Below are positions 51,376-62,452 of a DNA stretch of 64,000 nucleotides, piece after piece. The position numbers and the translations under genes were made by a program. This stretch comes from Ciborinia camelliae (taxonomy: Eukaryota; Ascomycota; Leotiomycetes; Helotiales; Sclerotiniaceae): contig JANPYM010000003.1 in the NCBI GenBank assembly GCA_025890175.1, forward strand, positions 900,360 to 964,359, read 5' to 3'. The notes under the pieces were generated by a model. It made no database searches and was not told the DNA's origin. It was given only the letters and a program-made list of their open reading frames with translations. Every line of letters starts with the position of its first letter. Within the stretch, counting starts at the first letter, position 1.

Positions 51376-52582
51376 TTAGGGTTGGCGAGGGGTCATTAGC
51401 TGATACTGTTGAATTTGGTGGATCACCGATTGTCCAACATTTTCTGGGGCCTTCTGTCCCACACGCTCTGAGTTGTCATTGGTTGCACCATCAGTTTTTG
51501 ATGTCTTTGATTCAGGGAGCTTAGGTGTGACGAGCTCAGATTCATCATGGGTTGCTTGATCCTTTTCGGCGACGACGTCCGGTAACTCTGGCCTGAGCTC
51601 GCGTGTATCGGCAACCACATCTTCCATCTTGTCAAGTTGAGACTCGGATGTGCGATCGTCCTGTCGAGAACTAATAACTTGTGATTGTGGACTAACATTG
51701 GCCTCATCGACCTTTCTCGTTCGACCGGCGTTGAGTGCAGAAATATGTTCTTTCGTGGCTTGAAATTCGGCTTCTTTCTTTTCCTCCAGCGCTCGCTGTG
51801 TGTCGTATTGTTGCTGTAAATCCCTAGCCATCTTGATTCTCTGATAACTTTTTAGAAAGTCTGGGCCCTCTTCCCAATGTTGACTATCTTCTCGGCATGC
51901 ATCTTCAGACATCTGCGGTTCCCAGTGCAGAGGTCTCTCTGCAGCGCGTCGCCAGAATTCCGCAGATTGAGAGCTAACCATTTGCCCATTTTTAGAGTAG
52001 ATAATTTCTGATATTGCCTTATAGAACGCAGCAGCTTCGAATTCCAGATTCAGGACGCGAAGAGAACGGAGGATTCGACTGATTCTTAGGTGGTTATGGT
52101 CCTTTATGACGAGCCAATTGCCGGATCTTTCATCGAAATTAGGAGCTTTGATTATCTACAAGGAATAGTTAGATAACATTCATAAGTCAGTAAGAGTATT
52201 AAATTAATATCAAACGTACCACAGGTAAGTTATTCTCATCCAGATCATCGGCGAACTTGAATCCGTAAAAGTCCAGCATCTTGATGAAAGAAGTCTTAAG
52301 GATGGATTGTAATTCAGGAGAATGATGGAATGAAGCGAAGACATCCGCATCAATCAGAGGTGCATCGTAAACCATCGACGCTTCCGGTAGAGGGAACAGC
52401 CATTGAATGTAATCATGAGTATCCTCCAACTTCTGATGATTCCATTTCATGATTTGAGAAATGAATCGTCCTGCATAATCCGGTTGCTTATTTCGAAAGA
52501 AAGCTATGAGGCGGCCCTCATACTCAGGTAGATCGACATAATGCGCCATGATTGACATACTTATATCAGTAATGGTCGACAT
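51376..52582 (-). CDS. OGFr-domain (opioid growth factor receptor conserved region) protein
   Basis: Two exons, 52220-52582 and 51376-52155 (intron 64 nt), 380 aa. The conserved OGFr_N region is recognisable from DYAGRFISQIMKWNHQKLE, HDYIQWLFPLPEAS and, after the intron, NWLVIKDHNHLRISRILRS. The middle (RPLHWEPQMSEDACREDS) and the long Glu/Ser/Thr-rich tail are low in complexity and probably disordered. Family knowledge: in animals the domain belongs to the OGF receptor; many fungi have short proteins with only this domain, of unknown role, and no opioid signalling should be inferred. No signal peptide or membrane helix. The start at 52582 is preceded within 175 bp by a 140-nt polypurine tract. 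An open frame extends upstream into that tract but lacks plausibility. Confidence 0.88.
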
Positions 52583-53735
52583 GTTGTTATAGGTAGTTGT
52601 AGGTATTTTAAGTTCATTTATTGTGGTTTGCGGGGAAAGGACGACCGGTAGGTACTTGTACAATATGCGGGGTACTGTATGTATTTTGCTGCTCTCTACC
52701 GCTGTCCAGGGATTGTGCCTTTTACTGCCTTCTAGTTTGAGATTTCGAGAGTTGAGAGGGGAGGGGAAGGGAGGGAAAGGGAAAGGAAGGGAGGGAAAGG
52801 GAAAGGGAAAGGGAAAGGGAAAGGAAAAGGAAAAGGAAAAGGAAAAGGAAAAGGAAAAGGAAAAGGAAAAGGAAAAGGAAAAGGAAGGGAAGATGAGAGG
52901 AGGAAGACTCAATCATTTAGTAAGTACCAGCATGAACCGCCCCTTCAAGGTGGTTGTTATATTTGAAGAGGATCATTTTGAAGAGGATCATGCACTGCAT
53001 CATATAGGTTTTAAAGTATTTATGCTTTATTATATTCCGTCACGGTACCTGATTCTTCGTACCTTATTATTCTAGGTATATAATGTTATCACAGTAATAT
53101 ATTTAATAATTTTAATAACCATCTAAAATTCAACATCACATTATTTGAAAGATTTCATAGATATAATAATTGTTAGGTACTAAATACAAAACTAAATCAT
53201 CTTATTAATTATGCGAAACGGATGTTGATTGGGTTATTTAAGTTTAGGGCTCTACAAGTTGTATAGCATGAACTACGAAGAAGGTTGTGAAAAGTTATAG
53301 TTAATAATAAAAACGAACTATAGACAAGGGCTATTATTGGTCGGCCTGAGCGGCCGTACTCAAAGCTCGTAAAACTAAATACAAGTAATATAAACGCAAA
53401 CGCTGAGAGATACACGCTGTGACTGTATCTCTTTCCTTCAACCCATCCATCAATTGACCCTTCCCTTCCCTTCCCCTTGCTCAAACAATACACTCACCCA
53501 TCCACCCATCCACCCATCCATTGTCCATGATTCCTTCGAGTTTCAAAGAATGAAACGTCGGCGCAGTAATTAGAGTTGGAAACATCTTGGCAGCGGTATG
53601 GTTAACCTTAACATATGCATAAAATTTAATCAATCCATTGCACGCATGGCATGGACCCCCTCATCTAGCAGCGTACAAGTCCACCCGATCCAAAGTCTCC
53701 AAACGTAGTATTACGTTCGGTGAAATCATTCCAGA
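52583..53735. other. Intergenic, no gene seen
   Basis: Promoter of the OGFr-domain gene and 3' side of the F-box gene. It contains the polypurine tract listed separately and a CACCCATC repeat near 53490-53520. Confidence 0.55.
52754..52893. repeat. 140-nt uninterrupted polypurine tract with (AAAAGG)n core
   Basis: Every base of the plus strand from 52754 to 52893 is A or G. It grades from GGGAAA-type units into about eleven AAAAGG units. Such homopurine tracts can form triplex (H-DNA) structures. It lies about 170 bp upstream of the OGFr-domain start codon. Confidence 0.95.
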
Positions 53736-55271
53736 TCATATGCGAGCGAAGAGGCGATGAGCGAAATGTTCAAAAACTTCCGCGAGGAGCGTATCCCCAT
53801 TATCATATTGAGCAAGTTCGCACTCGAGTCTGATGTTCCTCCGCCGACACTCTTCTCGAAGTTTCTCGCGGAGGAGGCTGAATTCCCGGATCTTGCAGGT
53901 CGGCCGACAAGGCCCACAAGAGCCAAGTGGATGGCACTCACACCATCCCCAGTGTATCTTGTCCAGTTGGATGGTGGCGAGGTTGGGAAGGGAATCATCC
54001 ATCTGGACCCAGTCGCATACGTGCTGTAAGATAGTAGGTGCGCGATAGCTCATCGCGGTCTCTTGGCTAAGATCAATATGTAGCCTTTTCAATGAACGGG
54101 GAAGTTTGTGCGCCAGTCCACTACTTAAGCCCCCTTCTCCGAAGAAGCCTTTAACATTTAATACTTCGAGATTCTCGAAATCAATCAGGGAATCGGGGAT
54201 CCCCTGATGTCCCACGTCGGGTTAACAAGCTATTGAGAGAGATTTTAAGCTGCGTTTGAGGTGCGATACTCCTCTCACAACTTCTTCAGGGCCGGAAAAA
54301 TGGGATTGATAGGAAAGTGATTCGAGGCATTTGAAACGACTGAGAAAACCGATAAGCGCCGGTTCCAAAAGGTTCGCCAAAAAGATTTCAAGGTGTAAAA
54401 TTGGTAAATATGCCTGGGATACTTCTATTTCACTTGCGATCTTATCCAATCCCCGGATGGAAACTCGGGTCAAAGATTTCAGCCCCAAAAAGGGCAAAAT
54501 ATCTTTCAAACACATTTTGGGTTCCCAATACCATTGGGTCTCGCCGATAGCTATGGAATTGAGCACACTTAGAGGAGCCCTTGGAGCACCTTCAGTGTTC
54601 TGAATTTCAACAATCTTGCTGATGAAGTCGGAAAACTTGGTAGTAGCGCTCTCGTGTCTAACGCCTCTCTGAACCAACGACGGCAACTCAAGTTTTACTA
54701 TGTTTGGAACGAGACAAATGAGTAGAGCTACAGCAGTCCAAAATGGGAGAACTCGAGTGGCTTGCAATGCTAAATCCCGACCACCGGTCTCGATAAAATC
54801 TAAGGGCGAGATCTCATTGTCCTCCGTATAGTAGTCCTCCGTGATGGAGTACTCCGCATGGTCGCCTTCCGTATAGGTAGTATTTGGAGAGGAGTGCTCG
54901 GTATTGATAGTATTCGGAGAGTAATCCTCCGCATCGTCCCCAGAGTCATAAATTGACCTAAGGTTAACGTAACGAACGAAAGAGGCCAATTTGAAATTGG
55001 CGGCAATGGTGTTTGTGAATATCCTGAGACGTTCGCGATCAGAAAGTATGATATCACCATATAAAATTGGGGCACAAATATCATTCAAACGTTTGGAACA
55101 TTTTCCCACCGTTAATATGAAACGAGAAGCGGCCTGATAGTCGGGTTCAGAGTCGTAGGCAAGCTTTACAATACCATGCAAGATCTCGTTGGGCAAACTA
55201 TTCAGAGGCATCTTCTCAAAATAGGTCGTGGGATCGAATTGCTTTGGCGAGGTGAGGGGAGAATTATTCAT
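53736..55271 (-). pseudogene. F-box protein gene interrupted by one in-frame stop
   Basis: From the ATG at 55271 to the stop at 53736 there is one reading frame of 512 codons, broken only by a TAA at 54222-54224 after 349 residues. The frame continues on the other side without shift (SIAC, stop, PDVGHQG). Both halves look like one protein: an F-box (PLNSLPNEILHGIVKLAY..SKRLNDI) near residues 20-65, then leucine-rich segments before and after the stop (LKRSLKSLSI; LIDFENLEVLNVKGFF; LPRSLKRLHIDLS). Family knowledge: such proteins recruit substrates to SCF ubiquitin ligases. The stop could be a CAA-to-TAA or TAC/TAT-to-TAA change, a sequencing error, or true truncation. No short intron can remove it cleanly. 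Residues 120-165 hold a Thr/Glu/Tyr-rich imperfect repeat. Confidence 0.75.
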
Positions 55272-55520
55272 GTTTTCGAGTTTGAGATGGTTTGTATTGG
55301 AGAAAGCAGATTCACGATAGAGTTGGATATGAAAGAGGTCGGTATGATTGTTTTATATTAGAATATGAGTTGAATTGGAGAGGAGAGGATTAACAAGTGT
55401 AGCCCTCGACCTCACTAATTACAGTAGTGTAGTTAGTCCTCGGGCCCCGTCGGTCTAGATAGTCTCCTAGCCTCCCTTCTACCTTGGTTATTAGATTGAG
55501 GCCACATATATATTATTTAA

Positions 55521-56065
55521 AACTATAGGTACACTAATCACGCAAATATAGAAACTAATAGTTTTTTTGTTATACTAAACATAAAATGGGGACGCCGTGT
55601 AGAACTACAGGTATACTAATTACGAAAATGTAGAAGCTTGTTCGCTTCCGGTTACTATGTAGCTTAGCGTAGCGCGTAGCGTAGCACGAACGCGGCTACT
55701 ACGCTTGTAGGAATCTTCGAGGATTCTATGATTCCTACAATCAATCCAATCCTATGCTTCCAACATAACTTAACAAAGCTAATAGTTTTCTTGCCCTACT
55801 AGATATAAAATAGTCCCGGGACACCATATAGAACTATAGGCATACCAATCACACAAATGTAGAAACTAATAGTTTTTTTTTGTTATACTAAATATAAAAT
55901 GGGGACGCCGTGTAAAACTATAGGTATACTAATTACGCAAATGTAGAAGCTAATAGTTTTCTTGCTTTACTAAATATAAAGTAGGGCTACCATATAAAAC
56001 TACAAGTATACCAATCACGCAAATGTAGAAACTCATAGTATTCTTGCCATACTAGACATGAAGGG
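55521..56065. repeat. Degenerate tandem array, five units of about 82-84 bp
   Basis: Units start with AACTATAGG/AACTACAGG at 55521, 55603, 55832, 55916 and 55998. They share CAAATGTAGAAACTAATAGT and TACTAAATATAAAATGGGG words. The second unit is split by a 142-bp insertion (55638-55779). Confidence 0.85.
55638..55779. mobile_element. Small insertion (MITE-like?) inside the satellite
   Basis: The second satellite unit is interrupted exactly between GTAGAAGC and TAATAG. The insertion is flanked by a direct AAGC (55634-55637 and 55776-55779), a possible 4-bp target duplication. It contains TAGCG/GCGTAG reiterations and a hairpin (GTAGGAATC...GATTCCTAC) and encodes nothing. Its edges begin TTGTT and end AACAA, a weak terminal inverted repeat. 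Nature uncertain. Confidence 0.55.
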
Positions 56066-56316
56066 GGGTGTGAAGACTACACAACTAATGGAGAGATATG
56101 AACACTTCATTTTTTTTATAAAAAAGTTGGGAACTCCTAGAACGATAAAATAAAGAGCCATGTTCCAAATAGGGTAACAGAAAGAACAGTCACACCCACC
56201 AAGGAAGAAAACTTGTACCGCTGAATGATGGGGTATTTGCACTACAACATCCTATGTAAACCTGCGCGCCGATTTACCAAATACATCAAATTTCAAAATG
56301 TCACTTGTCTTCAAAA

Positions 56317-57781
56317 TTATTGCGCGCCCAAAGTTTGTAGTGCAGCTCTTAACTCCTTTACGGCCGTTTCCGCATCCTCAAAGTTCAATGCTGAAATTGC
56401 CCATCTTGCATGTTTCTGTGCTTTAGCGATTGCTTCATCATCAGTGTTTAATTGTGCGCGAGATTGTGTTGCTGGTGGGGCAATTGGTCCTGTGTAAGTA
56501 TTTTGTTGGGGAGGTCCGGATTGCAAAGTAGGTTGTTCGGTGGGAAGCGGAGCATTTCCTTGATTTGATGGTGGAGGTTGACTATAAAAGTCTCCAGGAA
56601 CTGATGGTTGTTCCCCAGGTAAAGTTGGGGGTGGAAAGGATTGAAGATCCGGAGAGGGTCTCATTCCGGGAGATTTCCCAGGGACTCCAAGAGAAGATGT
56701 ATCTGGAAGACCAAGGTCAAATGCATCATCGGAGGCGGGAGCTGTTGGTAAAGTTGAATCTCGAGGTTCTGAAGTAAAAGTTGGGACCCCCGGGAAATAT
56801 CCTCCACCGACTGATCCATTTCTATCTTTCGGGGATGGCTCAAGAGGTGATACGTTATCATCTTGAACTGCAGTATATGGAAACCCATCTCGAGGATATG
56901 GTTCAAAAGTGGTCGGTTTTGTGCTAGGGGATCCACGAGCAGATACTTGTTCGGAAGGATGCAAGGAACGATCTAATGATGATTGTCTTGCTAGTCTTGC
57001 TTCCAATCCATCTTGCTCATCCGGCACCTCTTCTACAGAAGGTTGCCTTCTTTTCTGTTCCCCAAGCAGTTGTACCTCGGGATCATTTGGATCCAATATT
57101 GGTAGTTCATCTTTGGGGACTGGTTGTTGTTTGGGGTTAGATTCATTAGGATCCTTTCCTTCTTTCAATGCTCTCACAATCCGAACAGCATTCCATTTGG
57201 CATACTTGATTTTGGCTTGTGTTTCGGCGTCAGGTGGTGACCAAATGTTTAGCAGCTCGAGAAAGGTTGCTGCGGCTTGGAACGTATCTGCTGTTTGTCT
57301 ATAGCCTGTGAGTATGTTCCCAATTGAAAAAAAAAGTTTGAGAGTCCTCATACTTCGTAACTTTGTTTGCTTCAACCGCGCGATCTGCCCTTGAGAATAT
57401 TTCCATGCCAAACTGTTCGACATATGCTTGACCTGCAGTTTCATCCATAATTGCATCGTTGTCTGGGTTTTCGGATTTGATCTGCCATGATTTAACTATA
57501 GTATGATTCGCAGACATAAAATTGTCATACCCTCTCAAGTTTGTCCATCAACGTAGTAGTATACTGTAATGTTTCTGCATCTCCATTATGTAGTCCCTTC
57601 GCGAGTATTTGATTGACGATCCAGAATTCACCTGCAAATGTCAGTAAGAACTTATGCGACCGAATCTCTCGTACGTACACCAATATGATATGACTGGCTT
57701 TGCATTTTCGAGTTGTGCTGCCTTTACCATAAATCGTGTTAAGTCCGCTGTCTTCAACTTTTGGGGGATTTGTGAGGCCAT
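56317..57781 (-). CDS. VTA1: Vta1/LIP5-like regulator of the Vps4 ATPase (ESCRT/MVB pathway)
   Basis: Four exons: 57679-57781, 57531-57631, 57354-57481 and 56317-57298; introns 47, 49 and 55 nt; 437 aa. The N-terminal tandem MIT-type domain (MASQIPQKLKTADLTRFMVKAAQLE region, YWCEFWIVNQILAKGLH after splicing) and the C-terminal Vta1 dimerisation domain (DEAIAKAQKHARWAISALNFEDAETAVKELRAAL) are both clear. They are joined by a Pro/Ser/Gly-rich linker of about 200 residues. Family knowledge: the N-domain binds ESCRT-III and the C-domain activates Vps4, so the protein drives ESCRT disassembly at endosomes. The gene is divergent from the PDI gene, 766 bp between start codons. Confidence 0.94.
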
Positions 57782-58547
57782 GATTATTGTTGTGGGTATA
57801 TGTAAGTTACAGATGGAGGCAGTCGATGGAACTTATGATACTATGATATGATATGATAGTCGAGGGTCTTGGTTGCTGCAGGTAGTAGGTAGTAGGTATG
57901 GAGTATACAGTATACGGCGGGTGATTATGACGTGACGTGCGCATGAAGCGACAGCGGGGTTGAAATTGTTGATCTCTTTGTGAATGGATGGATGAGAATC
58001 AGAATAATGGGATGGGATGGAATGAGATGGGATGTCCTGCCGGAACTGTATGGCCAACCTAATAGAGCAGGGAAATCATCCAGCCAATCCAGCCAAGCCA
58101 GCCTTATTATTATTCACCACCTCCAACCTGGAATTCATCCATGCTGCATGGCAGCCCCTCACCTGCCCTACGGTTAAATCCCGGCAACCTTACTGCCACA
58201 TTCACCGCCTACATTTACGTTACGGGAAGCTTAGTTTACCTACTACGCAATTTACCCCAGATTTCTTTGATTCAATTTAAGCTCCAGGTTATTATTATTA
58301 CGACCGGGTTGACTCTACTGATACCGATATTGACACTGACACCACCTCCACCTCGTAATAATTCTAAGTCTTACCAGGTAATTCCATCATGCGACTGTGG
58401 CCTTTTCATTTTCCGAAAAGAACCTCTACATACAAATAAATTCAACATCTCGTCCTTCCACTTTCTTTGTTTTTTGTCTTTACATGTATTTGCATTCATA
58501 TATTTGATAGCTACTACAGCTGCAGTTAGTGATAACAAATATTCAAA
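57782..58547. promoter_or_regulatory. Shared upstream region of VTA1 and the PDI gene
   Basis: 766 bp between two divergent start codons, with short GGGATGGAATGAGATGGGATG-type repeats near 58007-58032. No open frame with support. No specific regulatory site could be assigned. Confidence 0.45.
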
Positions 58548-60118
58548 ATGGTTAACACTGGAGTTATTTCAACTGCCGCTGCAGCTTTGCTCTGTGCTTT
58601 GCCCGCAGTTCATGCTGGATTGTACCCAAAGAGTTCAGCTGTTTTGTCAATTGACGGAAAGGATTATGATCGTATGATTGCTCAGTCTAACTATACTTCC
58701 GTAGGTATTCCCGATGATGATTACATTAGCTCATCAGTCTTTAACATTCTGCTATACAGATTGTCGAATTTTATGCTCCATGGTGTGGACATTGCAAAAA
58801 CCTCCAACCTGCCTACGAAAAAGCTGCCAAGAATCTCGCTGGCCTCGCCAAAGTCGCAGCAGTTAATTGTGATGAAGAATCGAATAAAGCTTTCTGCGGC
58901 GGATTTGGCGTTCAAGGTTTCCCTACTCTCAAGATCGTGAAGCCTGGAAGTAAACCTGGAAAGCCAATCGTTGAAGACTACAATGGACCACGAACTGCGA
59001 AGGGAATTGTTGAAGCAGTAGTCGATAAAATACCAAATCTCGTCAAAAAGGTTACGGATAAGGATTTGGAGAGTTTCTTGGCTGATGCGAATGACACTGC
59101 GAAGGCAATTCTGTTCACTGATAAGGGAAAGACGAGCGCCACTTTAAAGGCTATCGCCATTGATTTCAAGGGTAGTATCAAGGTGGCACAAATCAGAAAC
59201 ACAGAGAAAGCATCCGTTGAATTATTTGGTATCACTGAGTTTCCTACACTTATTTTGTTACCGGGTGGTGAAGCGACTGAAGGAATTGTATATGATGGTG
59301 AGCTGAAGAAGGATGGCATGATCAAGTTTCTTACACAAGCTGCCGAACCCAATCCAGATCCACCAGCAGCAAATCCTAAAACTTCCAAATCCAAATCAAA
59401 CAAGAAATCTTCGTCGAAAGCAAAGGAATCTTTCGAATCCGCATCAGCATCTCACTCCAAATCCGAGAAATCTGAAACTCAGGCAGACCAACCTACCGAA
59501 TCGCCGTCACCAGAGGTTGGAGCCGAGAAACCAATCGTACTCCCCCCAGCACCAGAAATTCCCGTTCTTACAACTGAAGCCGATCTCAAAAAGAATTGTC
59601 TTGGTCCCAAAACTGGTACATGTATTCTTGCGCTCCTTCCAGAGGCCTCGAACGATATCGCAGGTTCGGCTTCTACTTCCTTGGCTGAAATCTCTCATAA
59701 GCATCACTTACATCAACGAAAGTTATTCCCATTTTACATCCTTCATGCCGAAAACCCTGGGTTCTCTCAGATCAAAAAGGCTTTAGGTTTGAAAGGTGAT
59801 GCAGAGATCATTGCTCTTAATGGACGACGAAATTGGTATCGAGCTCTCCCTAGCAAAGGAGAGTCTTTGGTCGCTGAAGATTTAACAATCGAAGCGATTG
59901 AGAACTGGGTTGATGGTATCAGATTGGGTGAAGGTGAGAAGAAAAAGCTTCCAGAGGGTCTCATTCCCGAGGAGGAGGCCGAGGAAACCATTGTAGAGGA
60001 GGCAGCTCCAAAACCAGAACCAAACGCTGCAGAGGAGCCTATGATAATCATTGAGGAGATTGAGGAAGTTCCAGAACCACCAGCTCCAGAGCCCGAGGTC
60101 AAACATGAGGAACTCTAA
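58548..60118 (+). CDS. ER protein disulfide isomerase with one CGHC thioredoxin domain
   Basis: Two exons, 58548-58700 and 58760-60118 (intron 59 nt), 503 aa. The signal peptide is [23 protein letters not shown]. The redox motif is CGHC at residues 60-63 in [19 protein letters not shown], built right after the splice junction. The cis-proline GFPTL and the P5/Mpd1-type [16 protein letters not shown] follow. A second thioredoxin-like region without a CxxC, a Ser/Lys-rich linker and an acidic Glu/Pro-rich tail make up the rest. Family knowledge: oxidises and isomerises disulfides of secretory proteins. The C-terminus is KHEEL, where HDEL or KDEL would be expected of an ER-retained protein. Closest family is MPD1/PDIA6-like; I give no symbol because several paralogues fit. 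Confidence 0.93.
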
Positions 60119-60408
60119 GGAGTTCTATGAAAAGGAGTTTTTGAATCCTATGCAGGAAATGAGGAAATGTGTATTTTGATTGATTATATTTGCCGAGATG
60201 ATAGTTTCGCAACATTAGTTTGCACTTTCCATAGTAAAAATGAGCAATATACCATCATTTTGCGAATATTTTACGAATATTTTACGGGTCCCCTCAAATG
60301 CAGTATTCCCATTCCTGTCACCCTGTCTCCATTGAAACGCCATAAAAACACCAGGGTATCATCTAATGATGCTGTGCTTCCCTCGCATGATGTGCACTTC
60401 TCATCCTA
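60119..60408. other. Short convergent spacer
   Basis: 290 bp between the stop codons of the PDI gene and SKI6. It would hold both polyadenylation regions. Nothing else is visible. Confidence 0.5.
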
Positions 60409-61283
60409 TCAAGCCATTGCACCACCTAACATTTTCTTTCCTCTACTCCTGACCACTCCATCTAGAATTTCTCTGACCTGTTTGCACCCATCGACCCCCA
60501 CAGCTAGCATGCCCTCCAATCTCCCCGCCTGTACCCTAGTCTCCATGACTAAGGCTACAACTCCATCACCGTCACCTTCTCCAGCTGTCGCTACCGTCAA
60601 GAATGGCAATTCCTGCTCCTCGCCCAAGTTCAAATCCAACAAAGGGTCTGCCTTTTCATCATTACTCGAGTATGAGGATGTAGAACCGGCTGTGCAAGCA
60701 CAGATATAGCAAGGCATTGGGATACCCGCATCGATTAAAGCAAGAGTTGAGGCATTGATGAGGGCAGAGAGAAGCGAGCCGTCAAGGGAGAGGATATGGA
60801 GGGAGAGAAGGATTGTCGAGTGAGGGGTCAAGGAGGTAAGAAGGTGAGGAGTGAAAGTTGTCGAGAGGGTATTTGAAAGTTCTTGAATGCGCCTGTGAAA
60901 TTCCCCATTAGAGTCTGTTTCTCTCAGACCAGTAGAGTATAGAACCCTCAGATGCGATAAACAAAGAGAAAAGGAGAAACATACTTGTCATTCCTGCCGT
61001 ACTTCTTCCTATCCACACCCGCAAAGCCAGCAAAACTGATCTCTACTCTCACCTCTGCCTTCTCCCCCGCGACATTTCCACCACCGCCAAGCGATCGTAG
61101 TTTTGAGGGATCGCAAGGGCCCGTCACTGTGCAGAGAACTTGGGTATTACCCATTGAGAGGTATGAAGACCCATCGGAGGATGGTTGGGTTGAGATCTGT
61201 GCTGTAATACGGCGAAGCTCATTCCATCTGCGACCATCAAGGCGGAGGAGAGCGAGGGAGTAGGTTGAGGTGTCGAGGGGCAT
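60409..61283 (-). CDS. SKI6: Exosome subunit Rrp41/Ski6 (RNase PH fold)
   Basis: Two exons, 60985-61283 and 60409-60892 (intron 92 nt, acceptor CACAG), 260 aa. The N-terminus MPLDTSTYSLALLRLDGRRWNELRRI and the following MGNTQVLCTVTGP and VRVEISFAGFAG segments are typical of Rrp41. After splicing, NDKRIQELSNTL leads into LHILSLDGSLLSALINASTLALIDAGIPM, the second RNase PH half. Family knowledge: one of six ring subunits of the nuclear and cytoplasmic RNA exosome; in yeast the ring is catalytically inactive and channels RNA to Rrp44. The start is chosen because the region upstream of MPLDTS is non-conserved leader sequence. Confidence 0.94.
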
Positions 61284-62452
61284 GGTTCCGAATTTTAGGG
61301 AGGGCGTCAAATATATAGGAAGGGGGCGTGCGCAAACACAAATTGATGAGTTATACGTGCTGCTCGAGGCGAAGAGGTTGTGAGAATAATCTTTTGCTGA
61401 AAGGAAAGTTTTGAGAGTTAGAGTCGTGAACGATTCAAGTCTTTTCTGAAAGCCGGTAAAGCTCAAAGCTTTGGCTCTGGTAATAAATATTTTTGTTCAT
61501 CTAGAGCTTTGCCGATTAGATTAGATTAGATCGATTAGTCAGCTCTAACATTCTTCCTCGATCAACTTTTAAATTGATGTTATTCTCCTCTAGACAACAT
61601 TTTACCCAAACAAATTCTCAAACACTACTGCCATCAAATCAATATTGCCCGCTCTGATTTTCAGTCTTCAACTCTTATCACTCATATGAATAATGCAGCA
61701 ATTACAACCTCTCAAGCCAAGTATCTTGAGTACCTATAGAAGTGACATGTTTCTTTGAAGGCCCACGGGAGCCTTGAATTCAGGAGTAAAAAGTAAGCGA
61801 GAGCTATGGTGATGAGTATCAAACCATATTGATACTGATACCGTCTCTACAAGTGGAATCTCTCGCTGCACATTTTTTCATATCACGAATTACCTTACTT
61901 CATCCGATCTTAATGGTGTCTCTGGGCAAACACTCTGAAGCCCTAGTAGTATACTTGATTGGATTCAGTATTCCCTCAGCTTGCTTCACGGAACGATGAA
62001 TTATTGCGTCGCTTTCGCTTTCGGGGTCTGTCCACTTGATGACCATTAATATATTGGTGTACCACAATTCGTAAGGAAGTGCTCGTCTGTGTTTCAGGGT
62101 CAGACTCCTTCAGCCATTCCATCCTGGCCTCTTCTTTCTCATTTGTCTATTTTGATAAAGTAACTTTGGGATAGTATCGCGGCCGGTCATGGTTTAATAT
62201 AACGAATCGGCCTTTTAAATTATCCTCCCATGACTTTTGGCCCCCTATACTGTTTCTTGCGGAACGTAGTGGAACGGTTTCTTTACCGTCAGCCTCCTTC
62301 GTATGCATTTACTTTAATCTCTACAGGACCCTTTTTTAAATGCTAGCAATCCTTCTTGTGGTACGTTCTTTCAGTACTTATTACTATGACCTAGCCTTTC
62401 ATTCAAATGCATTTTCAATTCTTTTGGGTTCTCTTTCCATGTCAATGCGTCA
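61284..62452. promoter_or_regulatory. Divergent intergenic region between SKI6 and the membrane protein gene
   Basis: About 1.17 kb with normal composition. No open frame or RNA gene that I can support. Presumably holds both promoters. Confidence 0.5.

Larger units (their letters stand above)
55272..56316. other. Intergenic occupied by a degenerate satellite
   Basis: Promoter of the F-box gene and 3' flank of VTA1. No gene. Most of 55521-56065 is the ~83-bp tandem array. Confidence 0.6.

Noticed and set aside
52583..52912. N-terminal Ser-Phe/Pro-Phe repeat extension of the OGFr-domain frame
   Set aside because: It is a translation of the polypurine/polypyrimidine tract. The ATG at 52582 starts directly before the conserved protein.
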